Positions 16,911 to 27,089 of a stretch of DNA of 64,000 nt are shown piece after piece. How positions within the stretch are numbered: the first letter of the stretch is position 1; each line of letters begins with the position of its first letter. Location: assembly GCA_051418055.1 (NCBI GenBank), contig JBPRGH010000136.1:25710-89709 (forward strand), given 5' to 3'. Under the pieces are notes generated by a model, which was not told the origin of the DNA, searched no databases, and worked only from the letters and a program-made list of their open reading frames with translations. Source of the stretch: JBPRGH01 sp051418055 (GTDB taxonomy: Bacteria; Bacteroidota; Bacteroidia; Cytophagales; Cyclobacteriaceae). A program made the position numbers and the translations under genes.

Positions 16911-19004
16911 TTAGCTTATCCTGCTCCAGGAAATTGCTGCTTTTGTTTCTTTATCTAACAGGTAATGCAGCATTTTGTGTTCTTCCTTTTCCAAACCAGG
17001 ATCATTTTCAATTGTTTCGGCGGCTATCTGTCGGGCCAGCTTTAATATTCTGCCGTCTTTGGCAATATCTGCAATCTTCAAATTGGCAATCCCGCTTTGC
17101 TGTGTACCCATAAGGTCTCCCGGTCCTCGCAGCTTCAGGTCAACATCTGCTATTTCAAAACCATTGTTTGTCCTTACCATTGTATCAATACGTACCCGCG
17201 CTTCCTTAGAGAGCTTATAATCGGTAATTAAAATACAGTATGATTGTTCAGCGCCACGGCCAACGCGTCCGCGAAGCTGGTGAAGCTGGGCAAGGCCAAA
17301 CCTTTCCGCATTTTCGATGATCATGACAGATGCATTTGGGACATTGACACCAACCTCAATAACAGTCGTGGCAACCATTATTTTGGTTTCATTTTTTAAA
17401 AACCGCTGCATTTCAAATTCCTTGTCGGCCCCCTTCATTTTACCATGGACAATACTTACCGGTACATTGGGAAAAGCACGTTGAATGCTTTCGTACCCAT
17501 CAACAAGGTCTTTCAGGTCAAGCTTTTCAGATTCTTCAATTAGTGGATAAACAATATAAATCTGCCGTCCTGCTGCAATTTGTTCTTTTAAAAAGGCATT
17601 TACGCGCAACCGGTTAGCATCATATTTATGAATTGTTTTTATCGGCTTTCTTCCGGCAGGAAGCTCATCAATAGTCGAAATGTCAAGGTCTCCATAAAAA
17701 GTCATGGCCAAAGTCCGGGGAATAGGGGTGGCGGTCATAACAAGCACATGCGGATAAACATCTTTATTTTTCTGCCAAAGTTTTGAACGTTGTGCGACTC
17801 CAAATCGATGCTGCTCATCAACAATAGCCAAACCCAGCTCCTTAAACTGAACCCGGTCTTCAATTAAAGCATGTGTTCCAACTATAAAATTAAGATCACC
17901 TGCTTTTAGCATCTGAAGGATAGTCTTTCTTTCCGCAGTCTTTGAAGAACCTGTTAATAGAGCAATTCTCAATCCCATTGATTTCACAAAAGGCAGCAGT
18001 CCATTATAATGCTGAATTGCCAGGATTTCTGTAGGAGCCATCAACGCAGCCTGACCCCTCTCAGATGCTACCAGCAGCATACAGATAAAGGCTACAATAG
18101 TTTTACCACTTCCCACATCTCCCTGCAGCAGCCGGTTCATTTGCTTACCGGATTTAAGATCATAATAAATTTCTTTAATAACCCGCTTTTGGGCATTGGT
18201 AAGATCAAAAGGTAAATGATCTTTATAAAATTCATTTAATAGTGTTGTGTCTTTATAAATTTTGCCTTTAAAGACCTCCTGCCTGTGGGTCTTCATCTTA
18301 AAAAGCTGTAGCTGGATCATGAAAAGCTCTTCAAATTTCAATCGGTAAGAAGCCCTATTTAGCATGTCATGATTGGCAGGAAAATGAATATTCAGGAAAG
18401 CATTGTTTCGGGCGATCAGTGCATATTGATCAAGAATTGAAGGGGGAAGGATCTCAGAGATCTTATTATAAGCCTGCTCTATAAGCACCTTCATAACTTT
18501 ACTGAGGGCACGGCTGTCCAGATATTTTTGTTTTAGTTTTTCAGTTGTAGGATAAACCGGCTGCAGGTATGAAATTTCCTCCATTGATCGGGTAGCCACG
18601 TCAATTTCAGGATGAGTAATATTGATCTTTCTGCCGAAGCGGTTTGGTTTCCCAAATACAATATATTCAACACCACGTTGGATTTTACCTGATATCCATT
18701 TTGCTCCCTGAAACCAAACCAGCTCCAGCTCACCTGAGTCATCCATTAGGCGGGCAACAAGCCGTTGTTTCCTGGGAGTACCAACTAACTCCAGGCTTTT
18801 GATGATCCCTTTCACCTGCACATGAGGCATACTATCATTTATATCTTTAATAGCATAAAACTTTGTGCGGTCTTCATAGCGAAAAGGAAAGTAAAACAGC
18901 AGGTCTTTGTAGGTAAAGATACTCAGCTCTTTATTTATCAGGGCAGCCTTTTGCGGACCGACTCCCTTCAGGAATTCTATGGGCGTATCGAAAAATGCCT
19001 GCAT
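16911..19004 (-). CDS. recG: ATP-dependent DNA helicase RecG
   Basis: 697 residues, typical length. The N-terminal wedge/OB domain (about 1-260, starting FFDTPIEFLKGVGPQKAALI) binds branched DNA; the helicase core has motif I LLQGDVGSGKTIVAFI, motif II DEQHRFG, motif III MTATPIPRTLAMTFYGDLD, and motif VI HQLRGRVGRGAEQSYC, followed by the RecG C-terminal LRGPGDLMGTQQSG. RecG remodels stalled forks and branch-migrates Holliday junctions. It is 34 bases downstream of gldD and 45 upstream of tpiA on the same strand, so co-transcription is possible. Confidence 0.96.
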   Translation of the reverse strand: MQAFFDTPIEFLKGVGPQKAALINKELSIFTYKDLLFYFPFRYEDRTKFYAIKDINDSMPHVQVKGIIKSLELVGTPRKQRLVARLMDDSGELELVWFQGAKWISGKIQRGVEYIVFGKPNRFGRKINITHPEIDVATRSMEEISYLQPVYPTTEKLKQKYLDSRALSKVMKVLIEQAYNKISEILPPSILDQYALIARNNAFLNIHFPANHDMLNRASYRLKFEELFMIQLQLFKMKTHRQEVFKGKIYKDTTLLNEFYKDHLPFDLTNAQKRVIKEIYYDLKSGKQMNRLLQGDVGSGKTIVAFICMLLVASERGQAALMAPTEILAIQHYNGLLPFVKSMGLRIALLTGSSKTAERKTILQMLKAGDLNFIVGTHALIEDRVQFKELGLAIVDEQHRFGVAQRSKLWQKNKDVYPHVLVMTATPIPRTLAMTFYGDLDISTIDELPAGRKPIKTIHKYDANRLRVNAFLKEQIAAGRQIYIVYPLIEESEKLDLKDLVDGYESIQRAFPNVPVSIVHGKMKGADKEFEMQRFLKNETKIMVATTVIEVGVNVPNASVMIIENAERFGLAQLHQLRGRVGRGAEQSYCILITDYKLSKEARVRIDTMVRTNNGFEIADVDLKLRGPGDLMGTQQSGIANLKIADIAKDGRILKLARQIAAETIENDPGLEKEEHKMLHYLLDKETKAAISWSRIS

Positions 19005-19038
19005 CAGTGCAAGCTATTAAATTTTAATAGAAAAATTA

Positions 19039-19653
19039 TTATGAATTTGTATCAAATGTAACGTCCTCATTCCATTCGAGAGTATTAATCAGATGAATAA
19101 TATCCTTTTTAATAAAATCAATGGCAGGAGCCAAAGAGTCATTGCTTACTTTGGTATTAAAATAAAGTGCTCCGCGAAGAAAATGCCTGGTGGAATCTGT
19201 AGTATAAAACTGGAACTGACTTGGCATTTCACCCTCCAACTCTGCAATAGAAGCCACCTTTCCGGAAGGTGTGGTAATGATGATATCATCAATTGCCTGT
19301 GCTTTAACCTGGTGCTTGCTGGTAAGGAAATAAGCATCTTTAAGTAATTCCTTCAGAGTTTCTTCGCCCTCAATGGGCTTATAAGTGATGTGGATATTGC
19401 CCATTAAATCCGGATAATATAGTTCTGTAAAATAACGTCCGGATATCCAGGTGGTATCATCAAGCAGTCTGGCATGAGTGGAGTATTCGAAATGATATGG
19501 TAATGTATCCGGCAATGGCTGATAACTGTGCTCAGGCAGGTCAAACCGATTGAATCCTTTGGGTTTTGGGAGATAATCAGATTCTCCGCAGGCCAATAAT
19601 AAGCACGTAATAAATAAGAAACTTAATATATTAATCAATGAATTTATCTTCAT
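19039..19653 (-). CDS. gldD: gliding motility lipoprotein GldD
   Basis: 204 residues. Lipoprotein signal MKINSLINILSFLFITCLLL with lipobox LLAC, then the characteristic YLPKPKGFNRFDLPEHSYQP segment of GldD just after the lipidated Cys. GldD is needed for gliding in Flavobacterium johnsoniae and is tied to the type IX secretion/gliding machinery; its molecular role is unknown. It overlaps the end of gldE by 23 bases in another frame, as expected for this conserved pair. Presence does not by itself prove that the organism glides, since the genes are also kept in non-gliding relatives. Confidence 0.93.
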   Translation of the reverse strand: MKINSLINILSFLFITCLLLACGESDYLPKPKGFNRFDLPEHSYQPLPDTLPYHFEYSTHARLLDDTTWISGRYFTELYYPDLMGNIHITYKPIEGEETLKELLKDAYFLTSKHQVKAQAIDDIIITTPSGKVASIAELEGEMPSQFQFYTTDSTRHFLRGALYFNTKVSNDSLAPAIDFIKKDIIHLINTLEWNEDVTFDTNS

Positions 19654-20989
19654 CTTTTTGAGGCTCTTCTTTCAAAAATACCCGAATTCGTTTTATTCGA
19701 CGCTGGTCTACAGATACAACCGTAAAGACAAACCTGTCGAAAATTATTTTTTCACCAGCATTTGGAAGTTTATTATGTATTTCAAGCAATAGGCCCCCAA
19801 GGGATTCGCTTTCTCCTTTTACCTTCTCGAAAGTGCCGGGATTTACTTCCGTAACTTTACAGAAGTCGTTAAGGGATGTCTTACCCTCAAAAATATACGT
19901 GCTTTCGTCAAGTTTATTGTAAGCGATCTCATCCTCATCAAACTCATCATTTATTTCACCAACAATTTCTTCAATTATATCTTCTAATGTGATAAGCCCG
20001 GAAGTTCCGCCATATTCATCAACCACAATGGCCATATGAACACGTTTCTCCTGAAAATCTTTTAACAGCGAATCAATTTTTTTCGTTTCGGGAACAAAAA
20101 ATCCCTGCCGTAATAATTTCTGCCATTGAAAGTGCTCTTCTTCAGAAATGAAAGGTAAAAGATCCTTTACATAAAGAAGACCTTCAATATTATCTATTGT
20201 TTCATTATAAACAGGCACTCTGGAATAACCGCTTTTATTTATCTTATCCATAAGCTCATGAAAATCCATTTCAATATCAAAAGCCGTGATATCCATACGG
20301 GATTTCATGATTTGCTTAACAGTAAGAGTACTAAAATTTACTATTCCTTTTAATATATCTTTCTCCTCTTCCGTGGTCTCTTCACCTTTAGTGGTAATCT
20401 CCAGCGCCTGGTGCAGCTCTTCCACTGAAATATCATAACCTCTCTTTTGAAATCTTTTTTCAATAACCCCACTCATGCTCATGAGTGGATACGAAAGAGG
20501 GCGCAGGACAACTTCGGCACCTTTTAAGGCACCCGCCGTTATCCTTGCCAGATGGAGATTGTTTTGAGTAGCATAAACCTTTGGCATTACCTCCCCAAAA
20601 AATATTATTGATAAAGAAACAGTGACTGTAAGAACAGCAACCACTGTACCTTCTGTAGTACGGCTGCCGGTGATTTCCCATGTTGCAAATGTTGCAAGTG
20701 TTACAATAGCAACATTTACAAAATTATTTAGGATCAATATAGTTGCTAACAAATGCTTAGGCTTTGTAACAAGGTAAAGGATCTTTTTATCATTGCTCTT
20801 TTCACTTTCCTTGCACTCATTGATATCATTGGCAGATAATGAAAAAAAGGCAACTTCAGATCCGGAGACCAAAGCACTGACACAAAGCAACAGGAGTAGT
20901 ATTAATAAACTACCGGCGATAAATAAAGAATCTCCGTTAAGTATTTGTGCTAACAGCTGACTCGGAGGTTCATCAAGAGTAGTTTCCAC
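19631..20989 (-). CDS. gldE: gliding motility-associated membrane protein GldE
   Basis: 452 residues from a GTG start. The N-terminal DUF21/CNNM membrane domain has about four helices (SLLILLLLLCVSALVSGSEV to about residue 180, including VEVVLRPLSYPLM-like segments), then a CBS-domain pair (MKSRMDITAFDI, YSRVPVYNETIDNIEGLLYV, HMAIVVDEYGGTSGLITLED) and a C-terminal CorC/HlyC transporter-associated domain. The fold is that of CNNM/CorC magnesium-cobalt efflux proteins; in Bacteroidota the copy next to gldD is called GldE and supports gliding. It lies 21 bases downstream of ssb. Confidence 0.92.
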   Translation of the reverse strand: METTLDEPPSQLLAQILNGDSLFIAGSLLILLLLLCVSALVSGSEVAFFSLSANDINECKESEKSNDKKILYLVTKPKHLLATILILNNFVNVAIVTLATFATWEITGSRTTEGTVVAVLTVTVSLSIIFFGEVMPKVYATQNNLHLARITAGALKGAEVVLRPLSYPLMSMSGVIEKRFQKRGYDISVEELHQALEITTKGEETTEEEKDILKGIVNFSTLTVKQIMKSRMDITAFDIEMDFHELMDKINKSGYSRVPVYNETIDNIEGLLYVKDLLPFISEEEHFQWQKLLRQGFFVPETKKIDSLLKDFQEKRVHMAIVVDEYGGTSGLITLEDIIEEIVGEINDEFDEDEIAYNKLDESTYIFEGKTSLNDFCKVTEVNPGTFEKVKGESESLGGLLLEIHNKLPNAGEKIIFDRFVFTVVSVDQRRIKRIRVFLKEEPQKDEDKFID

Positions 20990-21010
20990 TAATTAGTATT
21001 TAATTCGAAT

Positions 21011-21472
21011 TTAAAACGGCAAATCATCCGTTTCATTATCTGGTATACTTGATTCCTGAGAGGAAGAATAATCAGATTCCCTTTTTGCGTTGGATGATCC
21101 GGCTGCTTCAGGAGCATAATTTTCGGAGCTACCACTGCTTCCTTTCGGGCTAAGCATTGTCATGTTATCTCCAACTATCTCTGTAGTGTAGCGGGTAACA
21201 TTATCCTTCTCCCATGAACGGGTGCGTAATTTACCTTCAATATAAACCATGTCACCTTTCTTAAGGTATTTTTCAGCGACTTCAGCAAGTCCTCTCCAAA
21301 GCACCACATTATGCCATTCGGTAATCTCCTTACGTTCACCAGTTGTTCTGTCTTTATATGTTTCTGATGTTGCAACAGAAAAACTTGCTACAGCTACACC
21401 ACTTTCCAGATGACGTACTTCAGGATCTTTTCCTAAACGCCCCACTAATATCACTTTGTTAACACCTGACAT
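21011..21472 (-). CDS. ssb: single-stranded DNA-binding protein
   Basis: 153 residues. OB-fold with the family start SGVNKVILVGRLGKDPEVR, then TEWHNVVLWRGLAEVAEKYL and KGDMVYIEGKLRTRSW. A flexible Ser-rich linker (about 112-145) leads to the acidic tip NETDDLPF, which recruits replication and repair proteins. It is first gene of the ssb-gldE-gldD-recG direction and has its own well-formed promoter upstream. Confidence 0.96.
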   Translation of the reverse strand: MSGVNKVILVGRLGKDPEVRHLESGVAVASFSVATSETYKDRTTGERKEITEWHNVVLWRGLAEVAEKYLKKGDMVYIEGKLRTRSWEKDNVTRYTTEIVGDNMTMLSPKGSSGSSENYAPEAAGSSNAKRESDYSSSQESSIPDNETDDLPF

Positions 21473-21495
21473 AAACGAAATATAAATTATAAATG

Positions 21496-21523
21496 CAAAA
21501 CTATTGATTTTTTAAATGTACAA
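21496..21523 (-). promoter_or_regulatory. Bacteroidota-type promoter of ssb
   Basis: On the minus strand TTG (21523-21521), 17 bases, then TAGTTTTG (21503-21496), matching TTG-N17-23-TAnnTTTG used by the primary sigma factor in this phylum. The start of transcription would be near 21489, giving a leader of about 17 bases before the ATG at 21472. Confidence 0.6.
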
Positions 21524-21647
21524 AAAATTCTTCAAAGAATACCCGTAGTAAATAGGTGATTTATTATAAAAATTAAAGCATAAATACATGAGCGGTAGAA
21601 CTAATTAAAATACTTCTTACGTTATTTGCATGTTAAAACATTGATCT

Positions 21648-22712
21648 ATGGGGTCGACAGTGAAAAAAATAATAATAGCAGCAATAGTTTTAGGCTGCCT
21701 TGCATTTATACTAATACCGGAAATAATAGAAAAAGAAAACTCCGAAGATTCAACCAATAATGTTGCCGTGGCGCCTGCAGGTCTTCCTGTAGAAGGAATA
21801 GTGATTGAAGATGTTGCACTGGATAATAATCTGAAAGCCACCGGTTCACTTCTTGCTAATGAGTCAGTAATATTAAGATCTGAAGTCTCCGGATTAATAG
21901 AGAATATTTATTTTTCAGAAGGACAACGTGTAAAAAAAGGACAGCTGCTTGTTCAGTTAACGGATGATGAAATACAGGCGGAAATCGAAAAACTAAGGCA
22001 TACACGTAAGTTAAATGAATCAATAGAATCGCGGCAAAAACAATTATTGGCTAAAGATGCTATCAGCCAGGAGGAATATGAAACCGCCCAGACAACATTG
22101 AGCACTATCGTTGCGGATCTGCGGCTTAAGGAGGTACAATTAAATAAGAGATATATCCGCGCACCCTTTGACGGAATAGTTGGATTAAGGAGTGTTAGTG
22201 AAGGCAGTTACCTTACTCCATCTGAAAATATAGCCACTATATACAATATAAATCCAATTAAAATAGATTTTTCCGTCCCGGGGAAATATGCCTCGGAAGT
22301 TAATGTAGGGGACAAAATTTCTTTTAAAGTTGATGGAATAGCAGAATCACAAAACGGAACGATCTATGCAGTAGAGCCTCAAATTGATCCTGAAACCCGT
22401 ACCTTAAAGATTCGCGCATTGAGTGAAAATGAAAATGCAGAACTACTGCCGGGACAGTTTGCCACAATTCAGCTGACACTCGAAACTTATGACAATACAA
22501 TAATGATCCCAACTCAGGCAATAATTCCGGAGATGGATGGAATAAAGGTTTTTATTTATGAAGGGGGAAAAGCAGTAACCCGGCAGATAAAGACAGGAAT
22601 ACGTACGGCAGATAAAATACAGGTGTTGGAGGGTTTATCACACGGAGATACAGTAATTACAACCGGCACATTACAGATGAGACCAGGTATGGACATAACA
22701 GTTAATTTGTAA
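21648..22712 (+). CDS. RND efflux periplasmic adaptor subunit
   Basis: 354 residues. An N-terminal membrane anchor (KIIIAAIVLGCLAFILIPEI), a biotinyl-lipoyl half (SVILRSEVSGLIENIYFSEG and RVKKGQLLVQL), a short alpha hairpin (about 105-160, including LLAKDAISQEEYETAQTTLS), the second lipoyl half (RYIRAPFDGIVGLRSVSEGS), beta-barrel and membrane-proximal domains with QAIIPEMDGIKVFIYE. It is an HlyD/AcrA-family adaptor that links the inner-membrane pump to the outer-membrane channel. It precedes the pump gene by 10 bases. The short hairpin suggests an adaptor for pumps of the MexF-like hydrophobic/amphiphilic efflux group. Confidence 0.93.
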   Translation: MGSTVKKIIIAAIVLGCLAFILIPEIIEKENSEDSTNNVAVAPAGLPVEGIVIEDVALDNNLKATGSLLANESVILRSEVSGLIENIYFSEGQRVKKGQLLVQLTDDEIQAEIEKLRHTRKLNESIESRQKQLLAKDAISQEEYETAQTTLSTIVADLRLKEVQLNKRYIRAPFDGIVGLRSVSEGSYLTPSENIATIYNINPIKIDFSVPGKYASEVNVGDKISFKVDGIAESQNGTIYAVEPQIDPETRTLKIRALSENENAELLPGQFATIQLTLETYDNTIMIPTQAIIPEMDGIKVFIYEGGKAVTRQIKTGIRTADKIQVLEGLSHGDTVITTGTLQMRPGMDITVNL

Positions 22713-22722
22713 GAGGGAATAG

Positions 22723-25700
22723 ATGAGCAGCTTATCAGATATAAGTATTGACCGCCCGGTTCTGGCGATTGTAATGTCAATCGTTATTGTGATCTTTGGC
22801 CTGGTTGGGTTCAACTTTTTAGGTGTACGGGAATATCCAAGTGTTGATCCTCCAATTATTACTGTCTCCACAAGTTATCCCGGGGCAAGTGCCGATATTA
22901 TCGAAACACAAATCACCGAGCCTCTTGAGGAATCAGTTAATGGAATTGAGGGCATCAAATCACTGAGCTCAGTCTCCAGGGATGGAAGGAGCACGATAAC
23001 AGTAGAGTTTGGACTGGATTCAGATCTTGAAGCTGCGGCCAATGATGTTAGGGATAAAGTTTCTCAGGCCGTTAGAAGGCTTCCTCCCGATGCCGACCCG
23101 CCGGTGGTTTCAAAAGCGGATGCAGACTCACAGCCAATTATCGCATTACGTATATTTAGCCAGGAGCGGAATCTGCTGGAAATGTCTGAAATAGCTGATA
23201 ATCTTTTTAAAGAAAATTTTCAGACTATTGCAGGTGTAAGCTCTGTAATGATCTGGGGGGAAAAAAGATACTCTATCAGGTTGTGGATGGATCCGGATAA
23301 GCTTGCTGCCTATCGCATTACTCCATTGGAAGTATATGAAGCTGTAAATGCTCAAAACCTCGAGTTGCCTTCGGGACGTATTGAAGGGTCTTCTACTGAG
23401 CTAACGGTAAGGACCCTCGGCAGGTTAAATACTCCTGAAGAATTTAACAGTTTAATAATCCGTGAGGATGATTCCGGCGTGATCAGATTTACAGATATAG
23501 GACGAGCTGAATTCTTTCCTGAAAATGACCGTACGGTTCTAAAAACCAATAGTATACCTATGGTAATAACGGCTATTGTGCCACAACCTGGATCTAATAA
23601 TCTGGAGATTGCCGAATCCTTTTATGAACGACTTGAAAGAATTAAAACAAATCTTCCCACAGATATTGAAGTAGCTGTCGCATTTGATAATACGACTTAT
23701 ATTAAAGATTCTATTAATGAGGTGCAGCAAACAATTTTGGTGGCCTTTATACTGGTTGTACTTATTATTTTTCTTTTCCTCAGAGATTGGCGTACTACAT
23801 TTATTCCGGTTATCACAGTACCAATTGCATTAATAGGATCATTTTTCTTAATGTATATTTTTGGTTTTTCAATAAATGTACTGACGCTGCTGGGGATAGT
23901 CCTGGCTATAGGTCTTGTTGTTGATGATGCCATTGTGGTACTTGAAAATATTTATACAAAAATTGAAGGTGGAGAGGATCCGGAGAAGGCCGGGAAGCTG
24001 GGGACAAAAGAAATTTTCTTTGCCGTTATCTCTACTACAGTAGCGCTTACCGCTGTTTTCTTTCCCATAATATTCCTTCAGGGAATCACCGGAAGACTGT
24101 TTCGAGAGTTTGGTGTAGTGGTTGCGGGTTCAGTTATTATATCAAGCTTTGTTGCGCTTACTCTTGCGCCGATGCTTTCAAGCCGTCTGCTAAAAAGACG
24201 TGAAAGACATAACTGGTTTTACCGGAAAACAGAACCTTTCTTTTTAAAATTAAATGATTTGTATGGGTCAGCACTGGAAGGATTTATGCGTTATCGCTGG
24301 ATGGCTTTTGTGATCATATTTTTATCTGGCGGCGCAATTTATCTTCTGATAAAACAAGTGCCTGAAGAGCTGGCACCTCTTGAAGACAGAGGGACCTTTA
24401 GAATTATTGCCTCAGGGCCTGAGGGGGCTACATTTGAATATATGGATTTCTATGTAGATCAGGTGGTGGATGTTTTGAGGGATAAGATACCTGAATCAGA
24501 ATCTGTTGTCTCTGTTACAAGCCCGGGCTTTGGTGCATCATCTTCGGTTAATTCGGCTTTTATAATCGTAAAATTAAAAGACGCAGAGGACAGGAAACGT
24601 ACGCAAAATGAAATTGTGGAGGCTATAAAACCTGTTGTTTCGCAAAATACAAGGGCAAGAGCATTTGTAACACAGCCAGAAACAATTGGAGGCCGACGAG
24701 GCGGAGGCTTACCGGTGCAGTATGTACTGCAGGCTCCTAATCTCGATAAGTTAAAAGAGGTTATTCCAGAATTTATCGAGCAGGCACAGCTTTCGGGAGC
24801 TTTTGATTATGTGGATGTGGACCTAAAATTTAATAAGCCGGAAATAAATGTTGAAATAGACAGGGATAAAGCTCAGAATCTTGGAGTGTCAATAAGAAAT
24901 ATTGCTCAAACATTACAGTTAGGTTTATCTGGTCAGCGATTCGGATATTTTGTTAAGGATGGAAAGCAGTATTATGTAATAGGTCAGGTTGAGCGGCAGG
25001 ATAGAAATGACCCTCTTGATCTAAAATCAATCCATATAAAAACGCAGTCAGGGAAAGTGGTCCAGATGGATAATCTGGTGAATATGGATGAAAAGATAAC
25101 ACCACCACAGCTTTACAGGTATAATCGATTTGCTTCAGCTACTATTTCAGCGAGTTTGGCGTCAGGGGTTACTCTCGGTGAAGGTATTGATGTAATGGAT
25201 CAGGTGGCCTCAAATGTACTGGATGATTCTTTTAGTACAGCTCTGGCGGGTACATCTTTGGAGTATCAGGAATCTGCAGGCAATTTAAATTTTGCCTTTG
25301 CTTTTGCTCTGATCCTAATATACCTGGTATTAGCTGCACAATTCGAAAGCTTTCGCGATCCATTTATAATAATGTTTACAGTACCGCTGGCATTAGCGGG
25401 TACCCTGCTGACCCTGTGGATGTTTGATGAAACACTAAATATCTTTAGCCAGATAGGTATAATAATGCTGATAGGATTGGTAACAAAGAATGGTATATTA
25501 ATTGTTGAGTTTGCCAACCAGCGTAAAGCACATGATATGTCTCTTACTGAAGCTATTGTAGGAGCTGCTAAAGCTAGATTCCGGCCAATTTTAATGACAA
25601 GCCTCTCTACAATACTCGGAATTTTACCAATTGCCCTGGCGCTGGGAGCCGGAGCGGAAAGCAGGGTTTCAATGGGAATTGCTGTTATAGGAGGGATGAT

Positions 25701-25785
25701 ATTCGCAACAGTGCTTACGCTTTTCGTTATCCCGGCAGTATACTCCTACATAAGCAGCACACAAAAACGCAAGTCACGTTTATGA
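22723..25785 (+). CDS. RND efflux pump, inner-membrane permease (HAE-1 type)
   Basis: 1020 residues with the AcrB plan: TM1 (VLAIVMSIVIVIFGLVGFNF), porter domain, TM2-6, a second porter half and TM8-12. Proton-relay residues are in place: IVLAIGLVVDDAIVVLENI holds the two Asp of TM4, and LVTKNGILIVEFAN the Lys of TM10. The start region FLGVREYPSVDPPIITVSTS and GAGAESRVSMGIAVIGGM near the end are typical. It exports toxic amphiphiles or organic compounds by proton antiport; substrate unknown. Adaptor and TolC-like genes flank it in one operon and the stop overlaps the TolC-like start (ATGA). Confidence 0.95.
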   Translation: MSSLSDISIDRPVLAIVMSIVIVIFGLVGFNFLGVREYPSVDPPIITVSTSYPGASADIIETQITEPLEESVNGIEGIKSLSSVSRDGRSTITVEFGLDSDLEAAANDVRDKVSQAVRRLPPDADPPVVSKADADSQPIIALRIFSQERNLLEMSEIADNLFKENFQTIAGVSSVMIWGEKRYSIRLWMDPDKLAAYRITPLEVYEAVNAQNLELPSGRIEGSSTELTVRTLGRLNTPEEFNSLIIREDDSGVIRFTDIGRAEFFPENDRTVLKTNSIPMVITAIVPQPGSNNLEIAESFYERLERIKTNLPTDIEVAVAFDNTTYIKDSINEVQQTILVAFILVVLIIFLFLRDWRTTFIPVITVPIALIGSFFLMYIFGFSINVLTLLGIVLAIGLVVDDAIVVLENIYTKIEGGEDPEKAGKLGTKEIFFAVISTTVALTAVFFPIIFLQGITGRLFREFGVVVAGSVIISSFVALTLAPMLSSRLLKRRERHNWFYRKTEPFFLKLNDLYGSALEGFMRYRWMAFVIIFLSGGAIYLLIKQVPEELAPLEDRGTFRIIASGPEGATFEYMDFYVDQVVDVLRDKIPESESVVSVTSPGFGASSSVNSAFIIVKLKDAEDRKRTQNEIVEAIKPVVSQNTRARAFVTQPETIGGRRGGGLPVQYVLQAPNLDKLKEVIPEFIEQAQLSGAFDYVDVDLKFNKPEINVEIDRDKAQNLGVSIRNIAQTLQLGLSGQRFGYFVKDGKQYYVIGQVERQDRNDPLDLKSIHIKTQSGKVVQMDNLVNMDEKITPPQLYRYNRFASATISASLASGVTLGEGIDVMDQVASNVLDDSFSTALAGTSLEYQESAGNLNFAFAFALILIYLVLAAQFESFRDPFIIMFTVPLALAGTLLTLWMFDETLNIFSQIGIIMLIGLVTKNGILIVEFANQRKAHDMSLTEAIVGAAKARFRPILMTSLSTILGILPIALALGAGAESRVSMGIAVIGGMIFATVLTLFVIPAVYSYISSTQKRKSRL

Positions 25786-27089
25786 TGAGAATTTTAATAG
25801 TATTTATCTTTTTGTTAAAGGCAGTTACAGCTTCAGCGCAGGATTCTTTAACCCTTGAGCAGGCGATAGAGGCTGCTTTGTATAATAACTATGCAATACA
25901 AATAGCCGATAATGATCTTCAAATAGCCGCTAATAATGTTACCAGGGGAAATGCCGGATTTTTGCCGATAGTAGACCTTACTGCCTCACAAAATAATTCT
26001 GTAGTAAATGGTGAGCAGATCATTGGGCCGGATGTCAGGGAGATAGATGGCAGAAAGAATAAATCAACAGTGGTAGGCGGTGTTATAGACTGGACTATCT
26101 TTGACGGAAGACGCATGTTTTTTAATTATGACAGGTTGAAAACCATACGCTCCCAGGCCGAAGCAGACCTTCAGCTACAAATCGAAACAATCATCTACAA
26201 TATAACCACCACATTCTATTTAACTGCCCTTGAGCAGGAAAGGATGAATTCTTTCAAAAGTAACCTTGCGCTTTCTGAAGAACGCACTTCTTTGGCTAAA
26301 GACCTTTATGAAGTAGGTCGCGCCTCAAAGCTGGAATGGCTACAGGCACAGGTAGATCTTAATGCTGATAAATCGGTTATCTTGCGGCAGCAGGATCTTT
26401 TAGCGACACGTAAATACGAGCTTCTTCAGCTAATGGCTGTAGATGACACTATCGATTTTGTAATCAATTATAAAATAAAGCTTGATGAGCCATTGAATCT
26501 GCAGGTGCTTTTAGATCAGATGGAAACGCAAAATAAACAATTAGTATCTTTCCGCCGTGCAATGGAAATAGCGGCGACAAATGAAAAAATTATAAAGTCA
26601 AACATGCTGCCTTCCCTGGCGGTATTTACAGGATATAATTATTCAGAAATTCAAAGAGCCGTAGGATTTGCTTTTACTAGTAATACTACCGACTGGTCTT
26701 ATGGATTTACTGCTCGCTTAAGGATTTTCGATGGATTTAATGTAAGAAGAGAAATAGAGAATTCACAGATCCAGATGGAGAATGTTCAGCTTCAGCTTGA
26801 AAACCAAAAGCTATCCTTAATTACAAGGATGAAATCTACATATATCAGCCTTGAGAACAACCGGCAGCTAATGGAGCTTGAGCGGGAAAATTTTGAAGTG
26901 GCTCGTGAGAATAATGAAATAGCGCAGGAAAGATACCGAATAGGCCGTTCTAATGCGCTGGAGCTTAGAGAAGCGCAGGTTAATCTTATAAATGCTGAGA
27001 TCCGTTTGCAAAATGCTGTTTTCGAAGCTAAACTGGATGAAGCTGAACTGAGGTTTCTTGCCGGCGATTTGCTTGAGGAGGCTAAATAA
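25782..27089 (+). CDS. TolC-family outer-membrane channel
   Basis: 435 residues with a signal peptide (MMRILIVFIFLLKAVTASAQ) and two repeated OEP domains made of long helices and beta strands: SLTLEQAIEAALYNNYAIQI, DLYEVGRASKLEWLQAQVDL in the first half and RYRIGRSNALELREAQVNLI in the second. It forms the outer-membrane trimeric exit duct of the RND pump. The ATG overlaps the pump stop, and its own stop overlaps the mutY stop on the other strand (27082-27089), so there is no space between the efflux operon and mutY. Confidence 0.92.
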   Translation: MMRILIVFIFLLKAVTASAQDSLTLEQAIEAALYNNYAIQIADNDLQIAANNVTRGNAGFLPIVDLTASQNNSVVNGEQIIGPDVREIDGRKNKSTVVGGVIDWTIFDGRRMFFNYDRLKTIRSQAEADLQLQIETIIYNITTTFYLTALEQERMNSFKSNLALSEERTSLAKDLYEVGRASKLEWLQAQVDLNADKSVILRQQDLLATRKYELLQLMAVDDTIDFVINYKIKLDEPLNLQVLLDQMETQNKQLVSFRRAMEIAATNEKIIKSNMLPSLAVFTGYNYSEIQRAVGFAFTSNTTDWSYGFTARLRIFDGFNVRREIENSQIQMENVQLQLENQKLSLITRMKSTYISLENNRQLMELERENFEVARENNEIAQERYRIGRSNALELREAQVNLINAEIRLQNAVFEAKLDEAELRFLAGDLLEEAK

